Positions 25,181 through 36,129 of a DNA stretch of 64,000 nt are shown here, one piece after another. Under the pieces are notes generated by a model. It was not told where the DNA came from and ran no database searches. It was given only the letters and a program-made list of their open reading frames with translations. Source of the stretch: Phascolarctos cinereus (taxonomy: Eukaryota; Chordata; Mammalia; Diprotodontia; Phascolarctidae); assembly GCF_002099425.1 (NCBI RefSeq), contig NW_018343964.1:4710501-4774500 (forward strand), read 5' to 3'. Every line of letters begins with the position of its first letter. Positions within the stretch are counted from its first letter, which is position 1. The position numbers and the translations under genes are program-made.

Positions 25181-25666
25181 TGTGCGGGACAGATACCACT
25201 TACTCAAAAATAAAAAAATAAAAAACCAAAGACTTAGATAACCTTGAAAGTAGAAAGGAGTTTATTGCTTTCTCATGAGAAAGGGTACCCTCTTGGTCGC
25301 CATTTTAGGCCAGGATAGTGTGAGTTCCTAACAGGAGTAAAGGCTTATTTATACCCTAACTCGAGCTCTTCTTCCCTAATCCCCTTCCCCTCATCCCACT
25401 GGCTGGGCTTTCGGGGGGGGGGGGGGGGGGGGGGGAGCACAATCTTTTCATGGAAATCTAGAACAAAGGTAGTTGCACAAGTTTACCCAGAGACAAGAAA
25501 CGTCAGAAAGTTTTTGCAAGGGCAAACAGTTCAGGTTGGGGGCAGGGCTTATTCTTTCTGCTAAGCATTTAAAAAAACAGGGTCTGAGTGGGGGAGGGTT
25601 TTGAAAGCATAACAAGAACCATTGATTCCCTGAGGAGGCTTCACTTCTGAGAGATCATCTCTCACA
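25181..25666 (-). mobile_element. Solo LTR of an endogenous retrovirus (fossil)
   Basis: 486 bp with TGTG...CACA ends, bounded by 4-bp copies of CTAT (25,177-25,180 and 25,667-25,670), which fits a gammaretrovirus-like (class I) element. On the minus strand it has a TATA-like 'gggtataaataagcc' and then a poly(A) signal 'gcaataaactcc' in the right order. No internal viral sequence adjoins it, so it is a solo LTR left by recombination. It contains a 23-base homopolymer run. Clear ends and a readable duplication suggest moderate age. Confidence 0.8.
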
Positions 25667-25668
25667 CT

Positions 25669-25711
<43 letters not shown>
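25669..25711. repeat. (GAT)n microsatellite
   Basis: About 14 units, grown from the TTATTA-type tail of the MIR-class SINE. On the minus strand it gives a false poly-His open frame. Confidence 0.95.
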
Positions 25712-25713
<2 letters not shown>

Positions 25714-25807
25714 AGTAGCACCAGGAGCAACAGCAGAAGTAATGGTAGGGGGGAGGGGAGAAAGAGAAGTATTGGAATTTAAGCTCAAATGGGCAATTAC
25801 CTGATCT

Positions 25808-26061
25808 ATGTTATTGTTGTTGTCCAATTGTGTCAGATTCTTTGTGATCCCATCTGAGGTTTTCTTGGCAGAGATACTGGAGTGGTCTGCCATTTCCTTC
25901 TCCAGCTCATTTTACAGATGAGGAAACTGAAGCAAACAGGGTTAAGTGACTTGCCCAGGGCCACACAACTAGTAAGTATCTGTGGCCATTTTTGAACTCA
26001 TGAAAATGAATCTTCCTTATTCCAGGCCCAGTGTTTTATTGACATCACCACCTCACTGCCC
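25808..26061 (-). mobile_element. Mar-1 CORE-SINE, full length
   Basis: Minus-strand copy. Tail near 25,812-25,910 ('ggagtggtctgccatttcc'), CORE near 25,940-25,975 ('gggttaagtgacttgcccag'), tRNA-like head ending near 26,061. RTE-type tail, no poly(A). Confidence 0.88.
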
Positions 26062-27195
26062 CCCTAATCTATAGACTGCCTTATAAAATTATATTTAATT
26101 TGGGACACTTAGAGGGACGCTGATGTAAATTAACAAGGCATACCAGGGTAGAGTTAATTAAATGAAGTTGTCCTAGATATTCTTTCTACTGTATCTATGC
26201 AGTAGGATCAGAGTATATGAGAACGACTGCACTTCCAACAGGAGAAACATTAAAAAAAAAAAAAACCCTAATCCTCTTTTCAGGATACATATAACAAATT
26301 TATCTTTAGGTAAGCTTCAAATGTAGCCACCCTTGTTTTAAGCCTTTCATTGTGTACTGGGAGCCACAGAATAGATTATAAAAAGGTAGGTGGATGAATG
26401 AGTAATGTAAACACTGAACTATCTCAGCAAAATGAAAGACTTAACAAAATGGTAGATTGAAATTGCAGAACGGGTAAAAGGGGGAATCTTAAGATGCCTA
26501 CCAAAGTGTAGAAAGCTCCCAGTCTCCCTTGGGAATGGAGAAAATATCCATTTCAATGAAATCCCATAGCTTTTAAAATACTGGACTTTAGAAACACCTG
26601 TGTCACTCTGTTTAACTATCCTTTATCTTCTTTAGTATCCATCCATCATTGTGTATTTCCATGTTGTACTTAGGTTGCTGCGTTTAATTTCAGGGAAAAA
26701 AATCCTTTTCAACATGATAAAACTATGTCACCTTTCATTCTTATGTTGCTTGTTTTCCACAATCAGACTTTCCACTAAAACATAGCTTGATATTCAGGGT
26801 ACTGATCTAGTGACCAGCATGGCAGGGTGGAAGAGACTTTCAAAATACCTTGTTTTTAGAGTTTTAAGTGGGTGGGAGGTTGGTTGATTGATTTATAATT
26901 TATCATAGTTCATAAACTATTTGCTGTGCTCATACTTCAAGCATTGGGGACTACTCTCTGTGGTGGTTCCCCATTTTTCTCCAAAGCCTAAGAAACCAAT
27001 ACTACAAGAAAAGTTCAAAAGAACTCCAACTGTTTAGTGTAGATTAGAAAATTGAGGGCATAGGGACAAGCCTAGGAGCATCTGGCCTTCAGCAACATTC
27101 CTATACTTCATTAAGCTGTAGTATTCATTATCTCAGACTATTCCCAGGCACTTGGCCTGAGGGCTGTTTACCATTTTCTAAATGCACTACCCCTT
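26062..27195. other. No recognised feature
   Basis: Unique-looking, with an A-run at 26,252-26,264. No frame over 60 codons of interest and no repeat I can name. Confidence 0.45.
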
Positions 27196-27199
27196 TCTT

Positions 27200-27545
27200 A
27201 TTCCTTACACTTGTACTTAATTATCTGAGTGTAGGCAAATCACTTAACCTCTTTTGGCCTCAGTCTCCTCATCAGTATGTTTAAAAGATTAGACCAAAGA
27301 AACTCTAAGATCCCTTTCTCCTCTGACTTTGATTCTATAATTCTTTGTGATTGGCAGTGAGGTGCAATGGAAAAAGTGGGTTTGAAGTCAGAAGATCTGG
27401 TTTCAAATCTGGTTCCACAGCTTAATACATTTATGATCTTGGTTATGCCACTTAATTTCTCTACGGTCTAGTTTCTTCATCTGTAAAATAAAAGAATGGA
27501 ACAGATGACCTCTGAGATACAGACCTCTAGCTCTATATCTATGAT
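27200..27545 (+). mobile_element. Two consecutive CORE-SINE copies
   Basis: 27,200-27,345 is a 3' half ('caaatcacttaacctctttt', 'gattctataattc'). 27,352-27,545 is nearly complete ('gaggtgcaatggaaaaagtg', 'catctgtaaaataaaagaat', 'gctctatatctatgatc'). Both end in the 'ctctaaatctatgatc'-type terminus. Confidence 0.75.
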
Positions 27546-27735
27546 CACCAAAATATTTTTGAGAGGCTGTTATGTTCAAGACACAGTGATAGATATCACA
27601 AAGAAACAAACATCACAGTCCTTGACCTCAAGGAGGTTAAAGTCTAACAAAGGAGAAAGGACATACATAAATGACGATACAGGCTAATAAACTAAATGAC
27701 ACATTATTGGATTAAACAACCAGTACTATAGAAGT
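27546..27735 (+). repeat. Fragment of the 'tgtgccaggcac' repeat or antisense L2
   Basis: 'gaggctgttatgttcaagac', 'gtccttgacctcaaggagg' and 'gacatacataaatgac' follow the start of the long dispersed repeat. Because that start resembles the complement of the L2 end, I cannot choose between them. Confidence 0.45.
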
Positions 27736-28190
27736 TGAGGATGGGGAAGGGACTGGACTAGAACAGTTCTAAATCTGTGATCTTATTCCATCCTATGTTT
27801 TTTCATCCTGACCATTTTCCTTCCTGTTATTATTGTAGTAAAGTCTTTCAAACTGGACCTCCCAAGACCTTGCCCAAGAAGAGCTGTCATTAGGCTCTGA
27901 ACTCCCTGTGATGATGTTTTTTCATGCTAGACATTTTCTACTCTGCCAGTAATATGTTCCACACACTCTCCTCCCCCTCCCTCCCACCCCCATCAGTTAA
28001 CAAACAATTTATTAAGTACTACCTATAAACACATATACACAATTTCTACTTCTTGCTCTAAGAATTGTAACCAGATCAACACTAACTCAGGAAAGGGCAT
28101 GTCAATCAAATTCCCTATGATTCTATTCAACATCCCTATAATTTCCCAAATCAAAACATACCTTCTTCCTGGTAACCACTTCTCTATATA
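27736..28190. other. No recognised feature
   Basis: Unassigned sequence with a C-rich patch near 27,970-27,995. Confidence 0.4.
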
Positions 28191-28194
28191 TTTT

Positions 28195-28305
28195 GACACC
28201 CTTATAATAATACAAACTCCACAAGGTCAGGAATTGTTTTATTTTGAGATTCATATCCCCAGTGTCTAGCACAAAGCTTGGCATAAAGTGCTTACATTTT
28301 TTTTC
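28195..28305 (+). mobile_element. L2 LINE 3' tip
   Basis: 'aaactccacaaggtcagg' and 'tgtctagcacaaagcttgg' are L2 terminal phrases. Confidence 0.55.
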
Positions 28306-29110
28306 AGGCATTCCTTATTTATCCCTATTGTATCCTTCTTTCCACCAGTTTTCACACTTTTCTTCCCTCTTCTTATTTCACTGTTTTCAGTTTTCAAATG
28401 TTGGATGTTTCCATGATCAAAGTTTATGAGAAGATAGCCTTGAGAACTCTCTGTAGGTAACATAAATCCAACAATTTGTTATTGATCTGTGATGCAACAC
28501 ATCTTTTACTAGGATAACAAATATTTATTGACTCAATGACTAGAAGATTTTTTAAAAGAGGGTAAGTAGACAGCTCTTTTGGGGACCAGTAGATATGACA
28601 TCTCTTCACATTTATGATTTTATCATGTCATTATTTCAAGGAACAACTTTCTGCTTGTTAATTATTCTTTTTCATTCATCTACTTTGTGTTTTTTTTTCT
28701 GACCTTTTAAGAATAATTGGTACATTTTCTTTTGACACAAAAATCACTTCCCAATAAACAGCTACTGTCCCTTTGTTAGAAAAATGATTAAGCAAAACCT
28801 TCTAATACATTGAAACAAACAGCAATGAAACTTTCTGCTCTCATAGTTTGCCATGTCTTAATAGGAAGGATGTTTAAACATCAGTCATTTGGAACCAGTA
28901 TTGTTTATTGTATTTATCTATTGTATTTAGCAGTAATCCAGTTTTGTTTTAGTTGTCTTCATTTACATGCACTATGTTTACAGAGATACAGAACATCTCT
29001 CTAGTCACTGTGCATACATTGCTCTTTTGACTTTTCTTGTTTCTCTCTCCATCAAATCAGATGTCTTCTCATGGTGTTCTCAATTTTGTCAAGTTCATTT
29101 GTTTTAATTT
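28306..29110. other. No recognised feature
   Basis: T-rich, no repeat recognised. It could hide a worn antisense L1, given the one that follows at 29,260, but I see no diagnostic phrase. Confidence 0.4.
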
Positions 29111-29114
29111 TAAC

Positions 29115-29255
29115 TCTGTAGCCCCACCCTCCTGATTAGTGACTACCTCTCCTGGAATATTATTTCAGGAAAGCCCAAGTAGAGCTTTATTTAGCTTGTA
29201 TTTAGTATTTAGCACAGTGCTTGGCACATATTAAGGGCTTAATAAATGTTTTTTA
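29115..29255 (+). mobile_element. L2 LINE 3' tip
   Basis: 'gtagccccaccctcctgat', 'tttagcacagtgcttggcac' and 'gggcttaataaatgtttt'. The antisense L1 begins right after it. Confidence 0.6.
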
Positions 29256-29259
29256 TTCA

Positions 29260-30620
29260 TCATCATTCAATAATTTTCCATTATATTTATACCTCATTTT
29301 TTTAGATATTCCCCAATTGTTCTTTAGTTTGTTTCTTTCTGATATCACAGAAGTATTTTTAATGCTATTTTGGCATGTGTTAATATATTTTGAAATTCAT
29401 TGGACCTTTTTTCTGTCATTGACTTCTTTGGGGGCATAAACCCAGAAGGACCACTGGTTCAGAAGATATTAATAATATAGTAACATTTCCTCAAATAATT
29501 CCAGTTTTCCAGAATGTCTGGACCAATTCACAGTAGTGTATTAGTGAGTCTGACTACCCATAGCCCTTCCAATGTTGACAATTTATACCTTTTACTATTT
29601 TTTTTTCATATGATGGATGTGAGTTAGTACCTCAATGTTGTTTTAAATCGCATATTAACAGTGACTCTGAGCTTTGACATTCTGGTTGAGGCTTTGCATT
29701 TGAAAACTATCTCATATTCTTTGCTCATTCATCTATTGGGTGAAGATAGAAATAAATTTATCTATACTTTATATAAATTTTGGATCTCAGGCTTTTATCA
29801 AAAATACTTGATGCAAGGTTTATTTTGCTCAATCCCTAACTTTTCTCCTAGACGTACTGGTTTTATCAATGAAAACATATATTTAACATCATTGAAGTTG
29901 TCTGTTATTTCATTATTTTCTCTATCCTTTATCTAGTTATCAATTTCCCACTAACCTTAATTGTGTAATATGTGACTTTCCATTTGCCTCTATTTTCTAT
30001 TAATGATGTGGCTTTTTATATTTACATCATTTATCCAGTTTGAATTTTTTTATAGTACTAGGCATAAGGTACTAGTCAAAACCTGTTTTTTCAATAAACT
30101 GCTCTCCAATTTTCTCAGCAATTCTTGCTAAATAAAGTATTTGTTTCTAAGTAAATTGAACACTGGACTGTTGTGCTTATTTGTACTAAGATTTTGATTA
30201 TTTAGTCCCTTACACCAGTATATGTACCTATTTTTTAACCAGTACCAAATAGTTTTGATACTTACTGATTTTTAATTTGAGTTCTAAAAATGCCAGGCAA
30301 CTTTCCCAAATACTTTATTCATTATTTCCATTTAAATTCTTGACATTTTTGTTTCTTAATATAAATTTCATTTTTTGCCTATTTCCATAAAATATTCTCT
30401 TGATTATGTGGTGTAGCATTAAATCTGTAGATTAATGTGTCATTTTTTGTTTGTTTGTTTTGGCATGGTCCAACCATGAACACAGAATGTCTCTCCAGTT
30501 GTTTAGGTCTCATTTTATTTCTGTACAGAACATTTGAGAGTTATTTATGAAAATCCAGTGTTTTTCTTGGTAATTTAACTACTAATATCATTTACTTTCT
30601 GTTTTTAATGGGGATAACAA
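29260..30620 (-). mobile_element. Old LINE-1 ORF2 C-terminal half
   Basis: The plus strand is the complement of L1 ORF2: 'atattccccaattgttcttt', 'aatgttgacaatttatacc', 'tttgctcattcatctattgg', 'accagtaccaaatagttttg', 'tggtccaaccatgaacacag'. The order runs from the C-terminus at the left to the region just after RT at the right, about 1.35 kb. The last phrase corresponds to the 'WVGR...NIIKM' region. It is more diverged than the L1 copies at 670 and 54,293 and has many frame breaks. Confidence 0.75.
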
Positions 30621-31085
30621 AATATTTTTGAGGTGTCTGTTACAATATTCTGAAAAAGACCCAGAAGAAATTACTTAACTGTATATTGTAAAAGAACCAA
30701 AATTTGTTGTTTTTCGTGAGTTGAAAAATTCTGGGTCAATATGGAAAAAAAAAATCATCAGTTAGTTGTCAACCTAAAATTCTATTTGGAATATATAATC
30801 CATTGTAAAAATGGGGATATAAAAAAACTAATGAGTGCACAGGAAGTGGTTGGTTGTAGAAGGTGATATTAAGTAAGTTTCACCTAATAATGTAGAGCTC
30901 CAAGAATAAAACTGTATATCATTTGCATTCTAGTCTCTTTCAAGACACACACAAACACACACACATTTGGCTATTGTCTCCACTTCCACACCTACCCCAA
31001 TAAATACATTATCTTGAATATTTATTCCAAGTGATGAAATCACAGAAACCAAACATACAAGTTGCTTGCAGAAAGTCAGAGACAT
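30621..31085. other. No recognised feature
   Basis: AT-rich with a short CA run (30,945-30,964). Nothing else. Confidence 0.4.
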
Positions 31086-31089
31086 GGGA

Positions 31090-31240
31090 TGGCAGGATCA
31101 TAGAGAGAGAGAGTTGGAAGGAACCATAGCTCATCTAGCTCAACCTTCTCATTTTATAGATGAGAAACAGGGGTTTAGAGATAAGTGACTTGCTCAGTGT
31201 CTTACAATCCATTAAAAATAAAAACAGTACTATACTTGCT
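31090..31240 (-). mobile_element. CORE-SINE, MIR class
   Basis: 'gttggaaggaaccatagctc', 'cattttatagatgagaaac' and 'agtgacttgctcag' are the complement of the CORE and the end of this SINE group. Confidence 0.65.
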
Positions 31241-31559
31241 ATTTTCTGATTCTTAATTCTGGGCTCTTTGTACCATACCAACATGATTCTCATTTTAATC
31301 ACCCAGATTGAGTAATTAGAGCTGGCCTTTGTAAACAGTTGATATTCATTGATACTGAATAAATACATTCTTGGGAGGAGCCAGGTCCCTGTTCAAGTAA
31401 AGGAGGATTGAAATTAAGATGGTGTGGACCAGGGCATCCCTGTGCACCTCTGGAACTGCAGTGTTTAATTGAGAGAACATTTGTTTAGGAGCATTCCATA
31501 GTTCTTTTATCAATTCTTAACAAATCTCATAGAATTGGTTGAGGCAGTTTTTAGCCCAT
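31241..31559. other. No recognised feature
   Basis: Unique-looking. I see nothing in it. Confidence 0.4.
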
Positions 31560-31760
31560 AATATATCATAGAACTTACAGAATTTAAAAGTTGGAAAGGG
31601 CACTAAAGATGTCTAGCCTGATTCCTTCACTTCACAGAGAAGGAAAATGAGGTTCAGAGAAGAAAAGTGACTTTCCCAAGGTCATATAGAGAGTCAGTGG
31701 CTCTCCTGATTTGCAGTTTAACAGTATTTCCATTACATGCCTTCCTTCTGCTTCCCAAAT
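31560..31760 (-). mobile_element. CORE-SINE, MIR class
   Basis: 'aagttggaaagggcactaaa', 'cttcacagagaaggaaaatg', 'aaaagtgactttcccaagg'. The head half is worn. Confidence 0.65.
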
Positions 31761-31890
31761 TTAGAGTAATAGTATCAAATGCTGATCCTCATATAGGAAT
31801 GACATGAGAATTGAGGAGAAAGGTAGATCCTTAATGATCTTAAGTCAACAGAGTAATTGTAAGCATTTGGATTATTGAATTATAATTTCT

Positions 31891-31918
31891 ATTAAATTAA
31901 ATTAAATTAAATTAAATA
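31891..31918. repeat. (TTAAA)n microsatellite
   Basis: Between five and six units of TTAAA. The surrounding 31,761-32,055 holds nothing else I recognise. Confidence 0.9.
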
Positions 31919-32059
31919 TCTCTGTAGCAAGTCTATGATAGGTAGGTACCAAAATGATCACAAGCTTCATCTAGACACACAAAGCAATTGTTTAAATGAA
32001 CCAGTATAAAGATACAAAAGTGTGCAGTATGAGAGCTCAAAGGGTACTTAGAAATGGGT

Positions 32060-32200
32060 TAATAAAGAAAACACTCCCACTTTGATACTTTATATTTTAC
32101 AAAAGGAAACTAAAACCCTGATAGGTGAAGTCATATAGTTAGTTAATAATGTCAGAGATAGGACTAGAGCCCAAGTTTATTTACTTAGTCCCATGATCTT
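32060..32200 (-). mobile_element. CORE-SINE, worn
   Basis: 'ttttacaaaaggaaactaaa', 'gatctttccactgaag'. Order and spacing fit an antisense CORE-SINE. Confidence 0.5.
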
Positions 32201-32204
32201 TCCA

Positions 32205-32292
32205 CTGAAGAAGGAAATGGCAAACCACTCCAGTATCTTTACCAAGAAAATGGGATCATGAAGAGTTGGACAGGACTGAACAACATTGCCTC
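32205..32292 (+). mobile_element. Mar-1 3' tail fragment
   Basis: 'gaaggaaatggcaaaccact', 'ccagtatctttaccaagaaa' and 'gttggacaggactgaacaac' make up the RTE-like 3' end only. Its head and CORE are absent. Confidence 0.8.
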
Positions 32293-32299
32293 TACAAAT

Positions 32300-32725
32300 T
32301 CCTCAGCTTGTTTCTTAAAGACCTTTTTAATCTCCTTCCAGCCCAGCTATTCAACTTATTTCACTTTATCACTCTTCATGCAATCTCTTCCAGCCAAACT
32401 GACCTACTTGCTATTTCCTAAACCCAACATTCTATTTCTTGTCTCTGTCCTACCCAGGCCACTCCCTAAGCCTGAAAAGTAGCCCTTTTTCATCTCATTC
32501 TCTTAGCCTCCTCAGCTGCCTTTGAGGCACAATTTATACATCTTCTCCTCCTGGAAGATGACCACACTCTGTAGCTTCAAATGCTCATGTATACACTTTT
32601 CTGATTACCTACTGTAACCTCTGCCTCCAGCAGAATATAAATTCACTGAGTTTATATTCTAAGGGTTTGCTTTGGTAAACTGCCTAGCACAGTGCCCTGA
32701 ATACTATACGTGCTTAAAAAATGAT
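32300..32725 (+). mobile_element. L2 LINE 3' region
   Basis: 'cttccagccaaactgacc', 'ctcctcctggaagatgacc' and 'tgcctagcacagtgccctg' keep the L2 order over more than 400 bp, one of the longer L2 ends here. Confidence 0.75.
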
Positions 32726-33105
32726 TGTGGGATTGCAACATTTTTGTACATCAGAGAAAGATTGCTGATTAGGGATAGGTGGGCAGCTAAAATGTTGTGA
32801 AGGTTGTTTGTTGTGGCTTCATCACAGAATTTCCTTAAATCTTTAAGTTGAAACCATATTCTCAGTCTATATAAGGCAAATTCAGACACACTTTTTACTC
32901 TTTTATTTTTACTATTAAGTATTAGAAGACAGTCCTAGCATAAGTGAAGTCCCATCAAATGATAACAGGGACAGAAGTTTAGAAAAAAACTATTTTGATG
33001 TAAAAAAAATAGTAAATGTAATTTTGATATAAAAACAAGAAATAAATTGATGAGCATGGCCAAGGTCAAGAACACTATCTAAAGGCATAGAATCTTAGAA
33101 AATGG
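32726..33105. other. No recognised feature
   Basis: AT-rich. No repeat or gene recognised. Confidence 0.4.
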
Positions 33106-33109
33106 AACC

Positions 33110-33292
33110 TGTGTGTAATAGAACCAGATGAAAATAAGAATAAAGGATATCAGTTTAAACCCTACCTCTGTTATTCACTACCTGTGTGAGTTTGGGCAAA
33201 TTGCTATAATTTCCCAGTACCTCAATTTCCTCATCTGTACAATGAAGGGATTTAACTAGATGACCTTTGAAGTTCTTTCAAGTTCTCCATTT
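33110..33292 (+). mobile_element. CORE-SINE, MIR class
   Basis: 'cactacctgtgtgagtttg', 'cctcaatttcctcatctgta' and 'agatgacctttgaagttc' show the CORE and the characteristic end. Confidence 0.75.
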
Positions 33293-33334
33293 GGCATGGT
33301 CTGCCAAAGGACAGATAGGATACTAACCATTGTA

Positions 33335-33715
33335 TTCAATTTATGGATTGAAAAAGATTTACAGGTCATCTGATCCAATCTCCCTCACTTTACAGATGAG
33401 AAAGTTGAGACCCAGGGAAGTGAAATAGCATGTCCAAGGTCATAAAGCTAATAAGTAACATAGGAAGAATCTAAATCCAGGTCACTAAAACATACATCAG
33501 TCACTGTAAGGGACCTCAGAGGCATCTAGTCCAACTCCCTCATTTTGTAGATGAGGAAACTGAGGCCCAGGGATGTACAGTCACATGCCCAAAGTCACAT
33601 AGGAAGTAAGCATCTGAGGTATGATTAGAATCCAGGGCTTCTGACTCCAGAACCAGTTCCCAGATTCAAAGGCCAGTGCTCTTTCCACTGCACCACATTC
33701 CTTTACATATCTTCT
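33335..33715 (-). mobile_element. Two consecutive antisense CORE-SINEs
   Basis: 33,335-33,490 ('tttacagatgagaaagttga') and 33,500-33,715 ('tagatgaggaaactgaggcc', 'gtgctctttccactgcacca'). Both run from end to head on the plus strand, so they are on the minus strand. Confidence 0.75.
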
Positions 33716-33750
33716 ATTCTGACCTTTTGACAAGAACATGCCAAAATTTC

Positions 33751-34638
33751 TTGCTCAGTCATTTTTCAGTTAGGACTGATACTTTGTGATACCATTTGCA
33801 ATACCATCTTGGCAAAGTTACTGGAGTGATTTACCAGTTCCTTTTCCAGCTCATTTTATAGATGAGGAAACTGAGGTAAACAGGGTTAAGTGATTCACTT
33901 AGGACAGAGGTACCCAAACTTATTTGGCCCACTGCCCCCTTTTCAACAAAAATTACTCAGTGCCCCCCTGAAAATCTTTAATCCGTGAACATTTTTTTTG
34001 AAATTTGTGTCATTTCAAAAAATATACAAAACATATATTTAAATGATGGATCTTAAATTTAGTAATTTATCATAAATTTGTGGTTCTTTCCTGCATTGAA
34101 ATTTTGATGATGCAATATTGTATCATCTAACCATATAGTATCACATTGTAAATAAGTCATTACATGCACATATTCCTGCTGATGCATGCTGGATTTCCCA
34201 ATAATGTGCTACACATTCGCCTGCTAACACTGACTTGTTAAGACCTGTCAGTAGACTTGACCACTGATTGCTTGTAACTTGCATTTTGTATATTTATTTG
34301 GAAAGTAATGTAATCACTATGACTTTAACTCTTACATAACAGATGAAACAAGTAAGAATGTTTTTTTCAAAATTTTCTTCTCCTCTCTTCTTTCCTTATA
34401 CTTCTACTGCTGCCTTATTTTTATTCAACTCCCCTGCCCCTCCCCAGTTGCACCCAAAGCTACTACCACTGCCCATGGATTGGTCTAGCGCCCACCAGGA
34501 TGCGATATCACATACCTTGGAAACCTCTGGCCAGGGTCACACAGTTAGTAAGTATCTGAGGCCACATTTGAACTCAGAAAGATGAATCTTGCTGACTCCA
34601 GAACAGGCTTTCTATCCACTTCACCACCAAATTGCCCA
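33751..34638 (-). mobile_element. Mar-1 CORE-SINE split by a hAT transposon
   Basis: Left part 33,751-33,904 (tail and CORE), right part 34,530-34,638 (rest of CORE and tRNA-like head). Both parts include the same eight consensus positions (gcccaggg) at the break: ACTTAGGA on the left, GCCAGGG on the right. That is what a worn 8-bp target duplication looks like. Confidence 0.85.
33905..34529. mobile_element. hAT-type DNA transposon, 625 bp
   Basis: The left end reads CAGAGGTACCCAAAC and the complement of the right end CAGAGGTTTCCAAGG, agreeing at 11 of 15 positions. The CAG start and the 8-bp target duplication in the host Mar-1 point to the hAT superfamily. Inside are a 'tgccccctt' repeat near each end of the left arm and AT-rich DNA, with no recognisable transposase. 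It is therefore a non-autonomous element, and younger than the Mar-1 it sits in. Confidence 0.75.
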
Positions 34639-34639
34639 G

Positions 34640-35475
34640 CTCAGACCTGAAGTAAATCATCTAACTCCTGTGGACTTCAAGAGGAGGAAATTAGAAAAAG
34701 TGTTTTGCGATTGCTGTTGGATAGCAAGGGCTACTTAAAGCCAAATATTTCTGTCTTGTAAAACTTTTACTATCAAGTGTTTAATTAAAACCTATATAGT
34801 ATTAAATGTTTCTCTTCCATTTCCTCATGTTCTGGTCTTCCCTCCAGAATTTTCCTCTTTTTGCATTGTTTCTAATCTCTGAGAAAGGACAGGTTGGAGC
34901 AGTCCAAGTAGAGATTTCTAGTACAATATATATATTTAGTTCAAGAGAAAATGACTAAGGGATCTCTGAGGCTAATACATTTTTGACATCCTATGATTCA
35001 TCATTCCTTATTTTGTACAACCGGAATGACCATAAGATATTAGTTAGAAAAGGGAAAAAGGGGGCTTAAGAGACCAATTCAGGGTCACAGAAACAGTGGT
35101 TAATCCCATCCCTAATTTCAGTTTATTCATATATCCCTTCAAAATTGTTAGATGATGGCTCTGCTCAAGCAGAGCTTTGGGCTGGTATTAACTGAGAATT
35201 TTCCATTTGCAAATCAGTCATTTGGTGGCAGTGAATATCATTTATTATGAAGGCAACCTCTAATTATTCGAAATGCACATTAAACTTTATAGCAAGTATT
35301 CATCAAATCAAATAAATTACTCTTTCTTCCTGTTCTGCTCTATTTCTTTAAGCATTAGTAAGCAGAGCTCATTAAGACTCCTTGAAACTGTTTATGCTAC
35401 TCCTTTATCTTTAGTTTGAAACAAACGTTTATATCCTTCAGATTATATATACATATCTCTCACTATAATTATCTA
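34640..35475. other. Unique block, possible conserved segment
   Basis: No repeat recognised. 35,155-35,430 has TAAT motifs ('cctctaattattcg'), mixed composition and no repeat phrases. I mark it as a candidate conserved non-coding element. Confidence 0.4.
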
Positions 35476-35479
35476 TCAA

Positions 35480-35622
35480 TCCAGGTAGTTAGGTTGCAGA
35501 GTGGATAGAGTGCTGGACCTGAAGTCAGGAAGACCTGAGTTCAAATCTGGCCTCAGACACTGACTAGCTGTGTGACCCTGGGCAAGTCATTGCCTCAGTT
35601 TCCTCATCTGTAAAATGAGCTG
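35480..35622 (+). mobile_element. Mar-1-type SINE, tail replaced by a microsatellite
   Basis: Head 'gcagagtggatagagtgctg', CORE 'gctgtgtgaccctgggcaag', then 'catctgtaaaatgagctg', at which point the RTE-like tail gives way to a TG/TA microsatellite. Confidence 0.8.
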
Positions 35623-35905
35623 TGTGTATGTGAATATATACACACATATATGTGTATATACCAAACATTTGATATAATGCATGTGTGTCTGTCTACAAGC
35701 ATATATTTACATATTATATTATATATATGTGGATACACATATACAGATATACACGCATACACATATGTGTCTATGCATATGTACAGGAACATATACTTAT
35801 GTTTATATATGCACATATGTGTATGTATAGATACACATGCACACATACATAGGTATACATATATACATATATTTCTATACATATATGCATATAAAGCTAT
35901 GTATA
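35623..35905. repeat. TG/TA/CA mosaic microsatellite
   Basis: About 280 bp of alternating TGTATA, CACATA and TATATG units. Open frames on both strands (Tyr/Ile/Cys-rich) are artefacts of it. Confidence 0.92.
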
Positions 35906-36098
35906 TGAAATGGAGCCATGGAGTAGTGGCTAAAGATCTAGTTTCATAATCAAAAAGACCTGGGTTCAAGTTCTGTCTCTGACATATCACTTGAATTTAC
36001 AATGCCACCAGGCAGCTGAGAACACAATTTGTGACATTTATTGCAACTTGAAGAAACAGTATAGTCCAATGGAAAGAACAGTGGCTGTAGAATTAGCT
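35906..36098 (+). mobile_element. SINE head fragments
   Basis: 'ggagccatggagtagtggc' and 'cctgggttcaagttctgtc' form a tRNA-like SINE head. 36,060-36,098 starts another head ('atagtccaatggaaagaac') that is cut off by the HAL1. Confidence 0.6.
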
Positions 36099-36129
36099 TG
36101 CTAAGAGACCCAAAAAAATACTGAAGAAA

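Noticed and set aside
25561-25893. 110-codon minus-strand frame with a poly-His run
   Set aside because: It is the translation of a GAT microsatellite together with a solo LTR edge and Mar-1 sequence.
35604-35990. 128-codon minus-strand frame rich in Tyr, Ile and Cys
   Set aside because: It covers a TG/TA/CA microsatellite and SINE pieces; composition follows the repeat.
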